This document shows positions 1 through 9,306 of a DNA stretch of 64,000 bases, in pieces. Source of the DNA: Alphaproteobacteria bacterium (GTDB taxonomy: Bacteria > Pseudomonadota > Alphaproteobacteria > Caulobacterales > Hyphomonadaceae); the NCBI GenBank assembly GCA_018827375.1, contig JAHJYW010000032.1, forward strand, positions 204,401 to 268,400, read 5' to 3'. The notes below the pieces were generated by a model. That model saw only the letters and a program-made list of their open reading frames with translations, was not told where the DNA came from and did no database searches. The position numbers and the translations under genes were made by a program. How positions within the stretch are numbered: the stretch's first letter is position 1; each line of letters begins with the position of its first letter.

Positions 1-560
1 GTCACTTGCGCCGCCGCTGCATCGCCCTGAACGAGCGCGGGCCACACGATGACGCGTACCGGGAAACGGTCGCGGATGCGATGCAGGATATCGCGGATAA
101 CGGCGCCGGTCGGGCTGGTGATCACGCCAATGGTCTGCGGCAGGTAGGGAAGGCGTTTCTTGTGAGCCGCGTCGAACAGGCCCTCGGCGGCGAGCTTCTT
201 CTTGCGCTCTTCCAGCAGCGCCATAAGTGCGCCCGCGCCCGCCGGCCGCATGGAACTGGCCAGCAACTGGTAGTTCGAGCGCCCCTCGTAGATCGACAGG
301 CGCCCGGTTGCGATCACTTCAAGGCCTTCCGCCGGCCGGAAGGGCAGCTTATCGACCTGTCCCTTCCACATGATCGTGTTGAGAACGGCCTTGTCGTCCT
401 TGATGTCGGCATACATGTGGCCAGACCGAGCAATGGTGACCCGTCCCAGCTCCCCACGCACCACGACATGGTCGAAATTGGACTCGATTGTCCGCTTCAG
501 GCTCGCGGCGAGCTCGGAAACGGAAACGGCGTGGTCATTGGAGACTGGCGAGTCGGACAT
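1..560 (-). CDS. xseA: Exodeoxyribonuclease VII large subunit, N-terminal part (cut by window edge)
   Basis: Not in the ORF track because the frame runs off the left edge; I translated the minus strand by hand. It begins [20 protein letters not shown] and continues through an OB-fold-like segment ([19 protein letters not shown]) and the family signature [20 protein letters not shown] before leaving the window after about 186 residues. XseA is the large subunit of ExoVII, which degrades single-stranded DNA in repair. The start is the ATG at 558-560 on the reverse strand. It lies head to head with purD, with only 47 bases between the two starts, so the promoters share that gap. The plus-strand ORF 6-611 is its antisense shadow. 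Confidence 0.95.
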   Translation of the reverse strand, partial: MSDSPVSNDHAVSVSELAASLKRTIESNFDHVVVRGELGRVTIARSGHMYADIKDDKAVLNTIMWKGQVDKLPFRPAEGLEVIATGRLSIYEGRSNYQLLASSMRPAGAGALMALLEERKKKLAAEGLFDAAHKKRLPYLPQTIGVITSPTGAVIRDILHRIRDRFPVRVIVWPALVQGDAAAAQV

Positions 561-607
561 CCAGCCTTTATAGCGGCTGGGAAGCAGCAGGCGAGGGGCC
601 AAATCCC

Positions 608-1897
608 ATGAACATTCTCCTCATCGGTTCCGGCGGGCGCGAACATGCGTTGGCCTGGAAGATCGACCAGTCGCCCTTGGTGGACGTTGTGCACTCGACG
701 CCCGGCAATCCCGGTATGGACGTGATCGGCCCCTGCTTTGATATTGCCGCCGACGATATCGACAATCTCGTGAAGCTTACCCTGCAGGTCGAGCCCGACC
801 TAGTCGTCATCGGCCCGGAAGCGCCGCTGGCCCTCGGCCTAGCCGATGTGCTGCGCGCACGCGGCTTTGACGTGTTCGGCCCCAGCAAGAAGGCCGCACA
901 ACTTGAGGCATCGAAGGCTTTCTCCAAGGGCCGGATGAAGGCCTATGGCGTGCCCACGGCGGCCTATGGCGAGTTCACCTCGCCAGAACTGGCCAAAGCC
1001 TTCCTGCGAACGATGGAAGCGCCTTACGTGCTGAAGGCCGATGGCCTCGCAGCGGGCAAGGGCGTTGTTATCGCAGAGACGCTCGAAGAGGCTGATACAG
1101 AAGTTGAGGAGATGTTGTCCGGCAAACATGGTGACGCCTCGGCCACGCTCGTCATCGAGGAATTCATGCATGGCGAAGAAGCCAGCATCTTCGTCATCAC
1201 GGATGGCGAAGGCGCGGTCTACCTGCCTGCCGCGCAGGACCACAAGCGCGTCGGCGACGGCGATACCGGCCCGAATACCGGTGGCATGGGCGCCTATGCG
1301 CCTGCGCCTGTCGTCACGCCCGCCATCATGGACCGAATCAAGGCCGAGATTGTCCAGCCCATGTTGAAGGGCATGGCGGCTGACGGCATGCCCTATCAGG
1401 GCGTGCTCTATGTCGGCGTCATGGTCACAGAAGAAGGCCCCAAGGTCGTCGAGTTCAACGCCCGCTTCGGGGATCCGGAATGCCAGGCCCTGATGAAAGG
1501 CCTCGCAGGCGACATCGTCCCGGCCATCCTTGCTTCGGCGACGAACGGCCTTGTCGGCAATGAAGAAGCCTTCGAATCCCTGCTCGAACTGGAGCGTTTC
1601 GAGCCGACCGCAACCGTGGTTCTCGCCAACAGGGGCTATCCTGGCAGCTATTCAAGAGGGTCAGTCATCAACGGCCTCACTGACGCGAACAACCTGCCCG
1701 GCGTCACCGTCTTCCAGGCTGGCACAGACCGCGATTCCGAGAATGCCATCGTCGCCGTTGGCGGCCGCGTGCTGAACGTCACCGCGTCTGGCGATACGTT
1801 GAAGGAAGCCATCGACCGCGCCTATACTGGCGTCGACCGCATCGACTGGCCCGAAGGCTTTTGCCGCCGCGACATCGGCTGGCGCGCGCTCAAATAG
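608..1897 (+). CDS. purD: Phosphoribosylamine-glycine ligase (GARS)
   Basis: Catalyses ATP-dependent joining of glycine to 5-phosphoribosylamine in de novo purine synthesis. The protein is 429 residues, normal for PurD, and starts [18 protein letters not shown], the glycine-rich N-terminal signature. ATP-grasp features follow: [35 protein letters not shown], the PurD signature [10 protein letters not shown] and the metal-binding stretch [13 protein letters not shown]. The ORF track starts it at 488, but that extra 40-residue arginine-rich extension is antisense to xseA; the ATG at 608 gives the canonical N terminus. It diverges from xseA. Confidence 0.97.
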   Translation: MNILLIGSGGREHALAWKIDQSPLVDVVHSTPGNPGMDVIGPCFDIAADDIDNLVKLTLQVEPDLVVIGPEAPLALGLADVLRARGFDVFGPSKKAAQLEASKAFSKGRMKAYGVPTAAYGEFTSPELAKAFLRTMEAPYVLKADGLAAGKGVVIAETLEEADTEVEEMLSGKHGDASATLVIEEFMHGEEASIFVITDGEGAVYLPAAQDHKRVGDGDTGPNTGGMGAYAPAPVVTPAIMDRIKAEIVQPMLKGMAADGMPYQGVLYVGVMVTEEGPKVVEFNARFGDPECQALMKGLAGDIVPAILASATNGLVGNEEAFESLLELERFEPTATVVLANRGYPGSYSRGSVINGLTDANNLPGVTVFQAGTDRDSENAIVAVGGRVLNVTASGDTLKEAIDRAYTGVDRIDWPEGFCRRDIGWRALK

Positions 1898-1899
1898 GC

Positions 1900-2487
1900 C
1901 TACTTGCCGACGAAGATCAGCGAGCCTTCAGGCACATCGGCGAGGAATGTCTTCAGGTCCGCCTTGGAGAACGCGATACAGCCGTTCGAGCGGCCGAGTT
2001 TTCCGTGCTGGGCGAGGAATTCCGGTTCGGCATAGCCAGCGGCGTGGATGACGATCGCGCGGTCGCGTGATGCGCTGTTCGTCGCATCGAGGCCATCAAG
2101 GCGCAGGCTTTGGCCATGCTGCCCGATATATTCCTCGGCGGTGACAAATGCGCCCTCAGGGCTGGCATTGGACCCGGATTCATTGGAGAAACTGTCGAGA
2201 AAGCCGTCATGGTCGGTGTCGGAACCCTTGCCATGCGTGGCCCGTAAAGCGGCCACGTCGCCGGTCTGCAGGTTCACGATATAGAGTCGTGGCTCACGTG
2301 AATGGAGCGAATAGTCGACAACCACGAGGCGGCCGGTCTCGCGGGTGTCCGCCTTGTGCGATTCCTGCGCGGCGAGCGCCTCTCCCAGCAATTCGGGCCG
2401 GATCTGGCCCTGCGGATCAAGCGTCACAGCCTGCGCGCCGAGCGCGGTGAGGGCGAAGAAGGCGAGGGCGCTGAGCGAACGTATCAT
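1900..2487 (-). CDS. Secreted L,D-transpeptidase-like catalytic domain protein
   Basis: About 195 residues from the ATG at 2487. It opens with a signal peptide (MIRSLSALAFFALTALGAQA). The C-terminal half carries IVIHAAGYAEPEF followed by GRSNGCIAFSKAD, an H...SxGC arrangement typical of the murein L,D-transpeptidase family, with the Cys as nucleophile. A likely role is 3-3 peptidoglycan crosslinking or attachment in the periplasm, but this short subfamily is poorly characterised. The longer ORF start at 2538 would put residues before the signal peptide, so I rejected it. It converges on purD with 2 bases between stops and diverges from the kinase-like gene at 2594. Confidence 0.8.
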   Translation of the reverse strand: MIRSLSALAFFALTALGAQAVTLDPQGQIRPELLGEALAAQESHKADTRETGRLVVVDYSLHSREPRLYIVNLQTGDVAALRATHGKGSDTDHDGFLDSFSNESGSNASPEGAFVTAEEYIGQHGQSLRLDGLDATNSASRDRAIVIHAAGYAEPEFLAQHGKLGRSNGCIAFSKADLKTFLADVPEGSLIFVGK

Positions 2488-2593
2488 GGCGTTCACTTTC
2501 CCCGGCAAATACGGCGACCTTACGGCAGGTCTTGGCACCGCGTATGGGCTGGTTATGGTGTCCCAGAGGAAACTTCAGAAACGAGAGTATACT

Positions 2594-3682
2594 ATGGCAG
2601 AGACAGAAACGGCACAGGACCTGTATTCAGGGACCAAACCGGTCGTGGAATCCCACAAGTTCGATGAGTCGAAACTCGCAGCCTGGATGGAAGCCAATGT
2701 CGAGGGCTATGAAGGCCCGCTCGTCGTGCGCCAGTTCAAGGGCGGCCAGTCGAACCCGACTTATCAGCTGATCACGCCGAAGAAAAAATATGTGATGCGT
2801 CGCAAGCCGCCGGGCAACCTTCTGCCCAGCGCGCACGCTGTTGACCGCGAATTCCGCGTGATCAACGCGCTGTATCCTCTCGGCTACCCCGTCGCGCGGC
2901 CCTATGGCGTGTGCATGGATGAAGACGTTGTCGGTACGATTTTCTACGTCATGGACAATGTCGAAGGCCGCATTCTCTGGGACGGCACGCTGCCTGAATA
3001 CGAGCCGGCGATGCGCCGCAAGATCTATGAAGCCAAGATCAAGACCTTTGCTGATCTCCACAATGTCGACTGGAAAAAGGCTGGCCTCGAAGGCTTTGGC
3101 AAGGAGGGCGATTATGTCGCCCGCCAGATCCACCGCTGGACGAAGCAGTACAAGGCTTCTGAAACGATGCACATTCCGGAGATGGAGCAGCTGATCGAAT
3201 GGCTGCCGAAGAACATCCCGGCCGGTGACAAGACAACCATCGTGCATGGCGACTACCGCCTCGACAATATGGTCCTGCACCCGACCGAGCCGAAAGTCAT
3301 TGCGGTGCTTGACTGGGAACTTTCGACCCTCGGCGATCCGCTTGCCGATTTCTCCTATCACCTCATGAACTGGGTCATGCCTGCCGGCGATACCAGCCGT
3401 GGCGCCATCTCGGCCATCCCGGACCTCAAGGCCTGGGGCATTCCGACCATGGAAGAATATGTGGCCATGTATTGCGAGCACACAGGCCGCGATGGCCTGC
3501 CGGAGCTGGACTATTACTTCGCGTATAACGCGTTCCGTCTTGCCGGGATCCTTCAGGGCATCATCGGCCGCGTACGCGATGGCACGGCCAACAGCGCCAA
3601 TGCGGAATCGAACGCCGCACGCGTCGTGCCGCTCGCGCAATTCGCCGCGAGCTATGCCCGCAAGGCCGGCATGGAGGGCTAA
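2594..3682 (+). CDS. APH/choline-kinase-fold phosphotransferase, ACAD10-like
   Basis: About 362 residues. The kinase catalytic loop IVHGDYRLDNMVLHP (near residue 217) and metal-binding DWELSTLGDPLADFSYH (near residue 240) define the aminoglycoside-phosphotransferase fold. The early segment GGQSNPTYQLITPKKKYVMRRKPPG is the nucleotide-binding part and is typical of the acyl-CoA-dehydrogenase-associated ACAD10/FadE36 subfamily, thought to phosphorylate hydroxyacyl-CoA or related lipids. I chose the ATG at 2594; the ORF track start at 2345 overlaps the signal peptide of the opposite gene. No acyl-CoA dehydrogenase is adjacent, so the exact substrate is open. It begins a plus-strand run of metabolic genes. 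Confidence 0.8.
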   Translation: MAETETAQDLYSGTKPVVESHKFDESKLAAWMEANVEGYEGPLVVRQFKGGQSNPTYQLITPKKKYVMRRKPPGNLLPSAHAVDREFRVINALYPLGYPVARPYGVCMDEDVVGTIFYVMDNVEGRILWDGTLPEYEPAMRRKIYEAKIKTFADLHNVDWKKAGLEGFGKEGDYVARQIHRWTKQYKASETMHIPEMEQLIEWLPKNIPAGDKTTIVHGDYRLDNMVLHPTEPKVIAVLDWELSTLGDPLADFSYHLMNWVMPAGDTSRGAISAIPDLKAWGIPTMEEYVAMYCEHTGRDGLPELDYYFAYNAFRLAGILQGIIGRVRDGTANSANAESNAARVVPLAQFAASYARKAGMEG

Positions 3683-3718
3683 GGCCCTCCCTCCGAACTT
3701 TTGGAAAGGGCATAGGCC

Positions 3719-4918
3719 ATGGGACTTGGGCGGCGTCTCGTCATCGGCTTGGCAGCACTGGGCGTCGCCGGTCTTGCTGGCTGGTTCTTCATCGGGCCTG
3801 ACTGGCGCGCGCTGATTGCGCACCAGCCCTATGGCCGGGATGTCCTCTTCTGGAACCTTGACCAGCGCGATGCGGGCTTCCGCATGCTCGACAAGATCCC
3901 GTTTGTCATCGAGTCACACGACATTGAGGCCGGCGACACGGTACATCCCTTGCCCGATGGCGAGCCGCTTGCGCTCGACTTGGACATGGACGCCTACCTT
4001 GCGTCCAACCGCACGGCAGGTCTCGTCGTGCTGCAGGACGGCAAGGTGCGCCTTGAGCGTTACGCGCTGGGTTTCCGTGACGATGGCCGCTGGACCAGCT
4101 TTTCCGTTGCCAAGTCACTCACGTCGACGCTCGTCGGCGCGGCCATTCGGGACGGTGCCATCAAGAGCCTCAATGATCCGGTCTCTGACTATATCAACGA
4201 GCTGAGCGGTTCGGCTTATGCCGACGTCACCGTCGAGCAATTGCTGACGATGACATCCGGCATCGCCTGGAACGAGGATTATGACGATCCGAATTCCGAT
4301 GTCGCCCAGTTCGACAAGCAGCCTGTCGAGGCCGGCAAGAGCGCCACAGCGACCTATATGGCGACCCTGCCACGTGCCCATCCGCCCGGTGAAGTCTGGA
4401 ACTATTCCACCGGCGAGACCAACCTTATCGGCATCCTCGTCATCCGCGCCACCGGCAAGTCGCTGGCCGACTACCTGTCGGAAAAGGTCTGGCGGCCCTA
4501 TGGCATGCAGCAGGATGCGTCGTGGCTGCTCGGCAATGATGGCTACGAGATCAGCGGCTGTTGCATTCAAGCCGCCGTGCGCGACTTTGCCCGTTTCGGC
4601 CAGTTTATCCTCGAAGGCGGCACTGTCTCAGGCGGGCCTGTCCTGCCCGATGGCTGGCTCGACAGCGCGACACAGCAGCAAGTGTCCTATGGCGCTCCCG
4701 GCGAAGGCTACGGCTATCAATGGTGGACATGGGACGATGGCTCGTTCCAGGCGGACGGCATCTTTGGCCAGGGCATCTTCATTGATCCGGCCCGTCGCCT
4801 CGTGATCGCATCCAATAGCAGCTGGACATCCGCGCTTGGCGACAAGGATGGCGAGTTCGAGGCCCGGAAGGCCTTCTACAAGACCGTCCAGAAAGCCGTC
4901 GACGCCGAAACGGAATAA
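3719..4918 (+). CDS. Membrane-anchored serine hydrolase of the beta-lactamase/class C family
   Basis: 399 residues. A hydrophobic segment near residues 7-26 (LVIGLAALGVAGLAGWFFIG) looks like an uncleaved anchor or signal. The serine-lysine dyad is seen as SVAKS (Ser129, Lys132), and the tyrosine motif as WNYSTGETN (Tyr229), where the usual YxN is YST. The C-terminal part has GYGYQWWTWD and GIFGQGIFIDP, common in family VIII esterases and penicillin-binding-like hydrolases. Substrate could be a short-chain ester or a peptide; a true beta-lactamase role is not supported. Follows the kinase-like gene by 36 bases with an AAGG-type ribosome site. Confidence 0.8.
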   Translation: MGLGRRLVIGLAALGVAGLAGWFFIGPDWRALIAHQPYGRDVLFWNLDQRDAGFRMLDKIPFVIESHDIEAGDTVHPLPDGEPLALDLDMDAYLASNRTAGLVVLQDGKVRLERYALGFRDDGRWTSFSVAKSLTSTLVGAAIRDGAIKSLNDPVSDYINELSGSAYADVTVEQLLTMTSGIAWNEDYDDPNSDVAQFDKQPVEAGKSATATYMATLPRAHPPGEVWNYSTGETNLIGILVIRATGKSLADYLSEKVWRPYGMQQDASWLLGNDGYEISGCCIQAAVRDFARFGQFILEGGTVSGGPVLPDGWLDSATQQQVSYGAPGEGYGYQWWTWDDGSFQADGIFGQGIFIDPARRLVIASNSSWTSALGDKDGEFEARKAFYKTVQKAVDAETE

Positions 4919-4992
4919 CCGGGCCGCCCCCTGCAACGGGGTGACGCCTCTACATCAAGGTGGCACAGTTCACCGGAAACAAGGGAGATGAC

Positions 4993-5904
4993 ATGACCGA
5001 CATCCTCAAAGGCCCGCTCCGTGCGCCAGCACAGATGCTGCAGGAGCAATCCTATGGCGGCCACAAGTCGCTGCACGACGATGCCGAAGCTGAGCGTCTC
5101 GGCATCAAGGCCGGCCCCATTGAAGGCCCCACGCACTTCCAGCAATTCGTGCCCATGCTCTACGACATCTGGGGCAAGGCCTGGTTCGAGCGCGGCTGCC
5201 TGTCGGTCCACTTCCTCAACATGGTGTTCGAGGGCGAGAAGGTCCGCGCCTTCGTCGAACGCCCGACTGACGGCGTGACGCGCGCCAGGTGCTGGGCCGA
5301 GAAGGAAGACGGCACGCCTGTTCTCGAGGCCAGCGCCACGCTTGGCCCGGACCATGGCACTACACTGCTTGAAGAGCGTATGGCCAAGCTGCGCCCCGCC
5401 GATGATCTCGTCATCCTCGAAGACATGAAGGTCGGCCTGAAGACCACCAATGACGAGCCTGTCCGCATGGGCCCTGACCAGCATATGGGCAATCTCTACC
5501 CCTTCAGCCTCGCGCAGAAACTGGCCGTCATCACCGAGCCCAGCAACTGGTACAGCGACGCCGACGCCTCGCCCTGGGGCCGCCCGGTCATCCCGCTTGA
5601 GATGGTCAGTGTACTCGCAAATTATACCGGGGGGATGGCCAACTGGCCCGTAAAGCATCCATCCATCGGTCTCTTCGCAGACCTCGAAATGCGCATGATA
5701 GATGGTCCGCTCTTTGTCGACGAGGATTACATCCTGCGCCGCGAAGTGGTGGCGCTGGGCGCCAGCCGCCGCGCCGAGAATTACTGGATCCGCACGCGCA
5801 TCTTCGATTCAACCGGCACGAAACAGGTCGCTGAAACCCTGCTCAACCACGGCGTCCTGAAGGCGAGCTATCCGCATTATCCCGCCGATAAGCTGCCAGC
5901 ATGA
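4993..5904 (+). CDS. MaoC/hotdog-like protein
   Basis: 303 residues from the ATG at 4993, preceded by AAGGGAGATG, which favours it over the ORF track start at 4960. The N-terminal region (GIKAGPIEGPTHFQQFVPML) and a segment VHFLNMVFEGEKVRAFVERP look like a hotdog-fold dehydratase or thioesterase domain, with a second comparable half. MaoC-like proteins hydrate enoyl thioesters, which would suit the lipid-like enzymes around it. I see no unambiguous catalytic D...H pair, so the assignment is by general pattern only. It sits 28 bases upstream of the alcohol dehydrogenase and is probably co-transcribed with it. Confidence 0.5.
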   Translation: MTDILKGPLRAPAQMLQEQSYGGHKSLHDDAEAERLGIKAGPIEGPTHFQQFVPMLYDIWGKAWFERGCLSVHFLNMVFEGEKVRAFVERPTDGVTRARCWAEKEDGTPVLEASATLGPDHGTTLLEERMAKLRPADDLVILEDMKVGLKTTNDEPVRMGPDQHMGNLYPFSLAQKLAVITEPSNWYSDADASPWGRPVIPLEMVSVLANYTGGMANWPVKHPSIGLFADLEMRMIDGPLFVDEDYILRREVVALGASRRAENYWIRTRIFDSTGTKQVAETLLNHGVLKASYPHYPADKLPA

Positions 5905-5932
5905 GCGACCCAAAAGCCAAGGAATATCGCCT

Positions 5933-6970
5933 ATGAAAGGCCTTCTGTATCGCGGCGCCCGTGACATCGAATATGCCGATGCCCCACCGCCCCAGCCTGA
6001 GGACGTCCGCAGCGCGATCGTGAAGATCACGGCCTGCGGAATCTGTGGGTCTGACCTGCACATCTACCAGGGCCACGGCTTTTCCGAGACGAACGATTAT
6101 TGCGTCGGCCATGAAGCGGTTGGCGAAGTTGTCGAAACCGGTAGTGCCGTCACCCGGTTCAAGGCGGGCGACAAGGTGATGATCTCGGCCGCTGTCGGCT
6201 GTGGATCATGCCCATCCTGCATGGCCGGCAACATGACCCGTTGCGAGAACAACAACACGCGATGCTACGGCCTCGGCCACAAGCTGCAGGGCGTGCAGGC
6301 AGAATACACGATGGTGCCCGTCGCCGATTTTGGTCTCGCGAAGATCCCGGATGGCATCAGCGAAGACCAGGCGGTCCTCCTGACAGACAACCTGCCAACC
6401 GCCTGGTTTGGCTTGAAGAATGCCGACATCAAGCCCGGCAGCACGGTCGCCATCGTCGGCTGCGGACCCATCGGCCTGATGGCTGTCGAGGGCGCTTTCC
6501 TGATGGGCGCCGCACGCGTCTTCGCTGTCGACCTCGTGCCGGAGCGACGCCAGCAGGCCGAAGCCCTTGGCGCCGTCGCCTTCGACGCCTCCGATGCCCG
6601 TGACCAGATCACCGCGCTGACATCAGGCCGCATGTGCGACAGTGTCGTGGAATGCGTCGGCGCCGACGCCGCGATCCATCTCGCGATGAAACTCGCACGC
6701 AATGCCGGCACTGTGTCCTGCATCGGCGTGAACCAGTCGATGGACTTCAAGTTCCCGATGGCGCTGGCCTTCATCAAGGGCCTCACCTTCCGGACAGGTA
6801 CGTGTTCAGTGCCGATGCACTGGCCGGAACTCGTGCCGCTTGTTCAGGCCGGAAAGCTCCGCCCGGAACTGACCATCACTCACCACATGCCCCTATCCGA
6901 AGGGGCAGAGGCTTATCGTATGTTCGACGCGCGCGAAAACGGCGCGATGAAAATGATTCTGACACCTTGA
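5933..6970 (+). CDS. Zinc-dependent alcohol dehydrogenase (MDR family)
   Basis: 345 residues. The catalytic zinc site is in KITACGICGSDLHIY (Cys38) followed by CVGHEAVGEV. A structural zinc loop is present as CGSCPSCMAGNMTRC. The Rossmann motif is VAIVGCGPIGLMAVEGA. This is the classic zinc-binding medium-chain dehydrogenase layout, using NAD(P) to oxidise an alcohol or reduce an aldehyde or ketone; the substrate cannot be read from sequence. Thirteen bases separate it from the amidohydrolase downstream, which suggests one transcript. Confidence 0.88.
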   Translation: MKGLLYRGARDIEYADAPPPQPEDVRSAIVKITACGICGSDLHIYQGHGFSETNDYCVGHEAVGEVVETGSAVTRFKAGDKVMISAAVGCGSCPSCMAGNMTRCENNNTRCYGLGHKLQGVQAEYTMVPVADFGLAKIPDGISEDQAVLLTDNLPTAWFGLKNADIKPGSTVAIVGCGPIGLMAVEGAFLMGAARVFAVDLVPERRQQAEALGAVAFDASDARDQITALTSGRMCDSVVECVGADAAIHLAMKLARNAGTVSCIGVNQSMDFKFPMALAFIKGLTFRTGTCSVPMHWPELVPLVQAGKLRPELTITHHMPLSEGAEAYRMFDARENGAMKMILTP

Positions 6971-6983
6971 GGGGCTGACTGAT

Positions 6984-8276
6984 ATGAAACACATGAAACT
7001 GAAAGCACTGGCGCTATCCGCCACATTCCTCGGCGCAGCTGGCGCTGCCGCCGCACAGGACGCCATCATTCATGCGGGCCACCTGCTGGCCGTGCCGGGC
7101 GAAGGCTATCTCACCGAGCAGACGATCCTCATCAAGGATGGCCGGATCGCGTCAGTCAAACCGGGCTACAAACTGGAAGTGCGCGGCATCCCGGTGATCG
7201 ACCTGAAAAACGCCTACGTCGTCCCCGGCCTGATCGACAGCCACGTTCACATCACGAGCGAAAACGGCCCGGGCGAGCGCCTGAAAGCTTTCACCGATTC
7301 ATCCGTCGACACCGCCTTCGATGGCGCGGCCTTCGCGATGAAGACACTCGAGGCGGGCTTCACCACAGTTCAGGATGTCGGCGGCGAGAATGATGCCGTC
7401 TTTGGCCTGCGCGACGCAATTGCGCGCGGCGCCGTACAGGGCCCGCGCATGCGGGCAGCGGGTCAGGCCATTTCCATCACGGGCGGCCATGGTGATATCA
7501 ACGGCTATTCGTCCCCGGTCCTGAAGCTCTTCACCGGCACCAATATCTGCAACGGCGCAGACGACTGCCGCCGCGCCGTGCGCCAGCAGGTCAAGGAAGG
7601 CGCCGACGTCATCAAGATCACGGCCACCGGCGGCGTCCTGTCGAACACGGCAGCCGGGCTCGAACAGCAGTTCACCAATGACGAACTGGTCGCCATCGTC
7701 GAAGCTGCTCACTCCATGGGACGTCAGGTCACCGCGCATGCGCATGGCAAGGCCGGTGTTGACGCAGCCCTCCGGGCCGGCATCGATTCCATCGAACACG
7801 GCACCTATCTCGATGACGAATCCATCGCCTTGTTCAAGGAACACAATGCCACGCTCGTTCCGACTGTGATTGCGGGCGTAACGGTCACCGGCTGGACCAA
7901 CGAGCCATGGCTGCCGGAAGCGTCGCGCAACAAGGCCGCCATTGTCGGCCCGCTGATGCTCGACATGCTGCGCCGCGCCCATGCGGGCGGCGTGAACGTC
8001 GCATTCGGCACGGATACAGGCGTGTCGCAGCATGGTCTGAACGCCAAGGAGTTCGCCCTTATGGTCCAGGCTGGTTTCACAACTGAGGAAGCCATTCGCT
8101 CAGCCACCGTGTCCGCTGCAAAGCATCTCGAAATGGACGCTGACATCGGCACGATTGAACCGGGCAAGTATGCAGATATCGTCGCCGTCACTGCGGACCC
8201 CCTGAAAAAGATCACCGAGCTGGAATCGGTCGACTTCGTCATGCAGGGCGGCAAGGTCTACAAGGCGCTGGAATAG
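6984..8276 (+). CDS. Secreted metal-dependent amidohydrolase (imidazolonepropionase-like)
   Basis: 430 residues. A signal peptide is visible ([19 protein letters not shown] then QDA). The HxH metal site is in [15 protein letters not shown], followed later by the probable bridging lysine region [10 protein letters not shown], metal histidines in [10 protein letters not shown] and DSIEHGTYL, and the catalytic Asp in [13 protein letters not shown]. This is the amidohydrolase subgroup that includes secreted Xaa-Pro dipeptidases and organophosphate-acid anhydrolase-like enzymes. It is expected in the periplasm, cleaving an amide, dipeptide or lactam. A second Met (MKLKAL, 6993) is an equally good start. 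It ends the plus-strand run from 2594. Confidence 0.85.
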   Translation: MKHMKLKALALSATFLGAAGAAAAQDAIIHAGHLLAVPGEGYLTEQTILIKDGRIASVKPGYKLEVRGIPVIDLKNAYVVPGLIDSHVHITSENGPGERLKAFTDSSVDTAFDGAAFAMKTLEAGFTTVQDVGGENDAVFGLRDAIARGAVQGPRMRAAGQAISITGGHGDINGYSSPVLKLFTGTNICNGADDCRRAVRQQVKEGADVIKITATGGVLSNTAAGLEQQFTNDELVAIVEAAHSMGRQVTAHAHGKAGVDAALRAGIDSIEHGTYLDDESIALFKEHNATLVPTVIAGVTVTGWTNEPWLPEASRNKAAIVGPLMLDMLRRAHAGGVNVAFGTDTGVSQHGLNAKEFALMVQAGFTTEEAIRSATVSAAKHLEMDADIGTIEPGKYADIVAVTADPLKKITELESVDFVMQGGKVYKALE

Positions 8277-8313
8277 CTGTATCTGCCGCACTTTGGCCCG
8301 GAACCTGCAAGAC

Positions 8314-8332
8314 CTTCGCCTAACCCGCGAAG
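8314..8332 (+). terminator. Possible terminator hairpin after the amidohydrolase
   Basis: Six-base arms CTTCGC and GCGAAG are separated by a seven-base loop and followed by a short T-containing stretch (CATTTTGAC). It lies 38 bases past the amidohydrolase stop and ahead of the OmpA-like gene. The T-tract is weak, so it may be only a hairpin. Confidence 0.3.
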
Positions 8333-8424
8333 CATTTTGACATTGCGGGACAAAGGTCGGAATGTTGGGCATGCAAAAATTTTACGCCAGAATCCCTCAC
8401 GCCTCCGGCAGGAAAGGGCACGTC

Positions 8425-9300
8425 ATGGTTAAGATGGATCCATTCCTGCGACCGGCAGTGGCCTCCGTCGCCCTGCTCGGCCTTGTCGCCTGTGGCGGCG
8501 ATAAGCCGGCTGATACAGCCCAGGTCCCGGTTGCTGAAGACAGTCTGGAATGCGTCACGCTGCCTGAAGGCATGTATGCTTTCGAGAATGGCAAGTTCAC
8601 AGCTACCGTTTTGCCTCAGCAGCAGGCTCAGGCTGGCGAACAGTTGACGCGCGCCTCGAATGGTTGGGTTGGCGACATCGAGAATGCCTTCACAGGTGCC
8701 GGCTATACATGGATGGGCTTCGTTGCCCGGGAGAATATCGGCGTCGTGACAGGTGTCGCACCGGATGCAGACACCAAGCGGCGCGCCCTTGAAGCCGCCA
8801 CAACAGCCATCATGGCCGATCCGACTGGCGGCACAGAGATCAGCCTCATCGTTGACGGTATCAGCGTGGCTGAAGGTGAGCGCGGCCCGGGCGATAGCCT
8901 GTCGGCCCTCGCGCGCGGCGGCATTTCGCAGGATGCCTGCCAGCAGGCCCTCAATCAGACCATGGAAGGCCAGAAGGTCCAGTTCCCCACGAACCGGGGC
9001 GATATCTCGCCCGTCAGCATGGGCCTGCTCGATGCCGTGGCCGGCATCTCGATGCTCTGTGATGATTTCACGGTTGAGGTCGGCTCGCACACGGACTCCC
9101 GTGGGTCTGACGAATACAACCTCGTCCTCTCGCAGAAGCGCGCGGATGCGGTGAAACAGTACCTCGAGGAAAAAGGCGTCGCGACAGACCAGCTCACAGC
9201 CGTTGGCTATGGCGAAGGCATGCCGCTCGACACGGCAGACAATGCCGAGGCCTGGGGCCGCAATTCGCGCACCGAGTTCAAGATTTCTCGCCGTCCCTGA
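8425..9300 (+). CDS. OmpA-family lipoprotein
   Basis: 291 residues from the ATG at 8425. The start is set by the lipoprotein signal SVALLGLVACGGDK, where the lipobox cysteine follows LVA; the ORF track start at 8362 would bury it. The last third is an OmpA-like peptidoglycan-binding domain: VEVGSHTDSRGSDEYNLVLS and LTAVGYGEGMPLDTADN. The middle segment, with many short charged repeats, I cannot assign. The protein is probably anchored in the outer membrane and tethers it to peptidoglycan. It converges on the DUF2855 gene with 6 bases between. Confidence 0.88.
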   Translation: MVKMDPFLRPAVASVALLGLVACGGDKPADTAQVPVAEDSLECVTLPEGMYAFENGKFTATVLPQQQAQAGEQLTRASNGWVGDIENAFTGAGYTWMGFVARENIGVVTGVAPDADTKRRALEAATTAIMADPTGGTEISLIVDGISVAEGERGPGDSLSALARGGISQDACQQALNQTMEGQKVQFPTNRGDISPVSMGLLDAVAGISMLCDDFTVEVGSHTDSRGSDEYNLVLSQKRADAVKQYLEEKGVATDQLTAVGYGEGMPLDTADNAEAWGRNSRTEFKISRRP

Positions 9301-9306
9301 GCCGTC

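Noticed and set aside
488-607. 40-residue N-terminal extension of purD
   Set aside because: Basic low-complexity stretch antisense to xseA; PurD starts [10 protein letters not shown] at 608.
6-611. 201-residue plus-strand ORF at the left edge
   Set aside because: It is antisense to xseA, whose minus-strand translation matches ExoVII; the ORF is a high-GC shadow.
2627-3823. 398-residue minus-strand ORF opposite the APH-like gene
   Set aside because: Long antisense shadow; the plus strand has clear kinase motifs.
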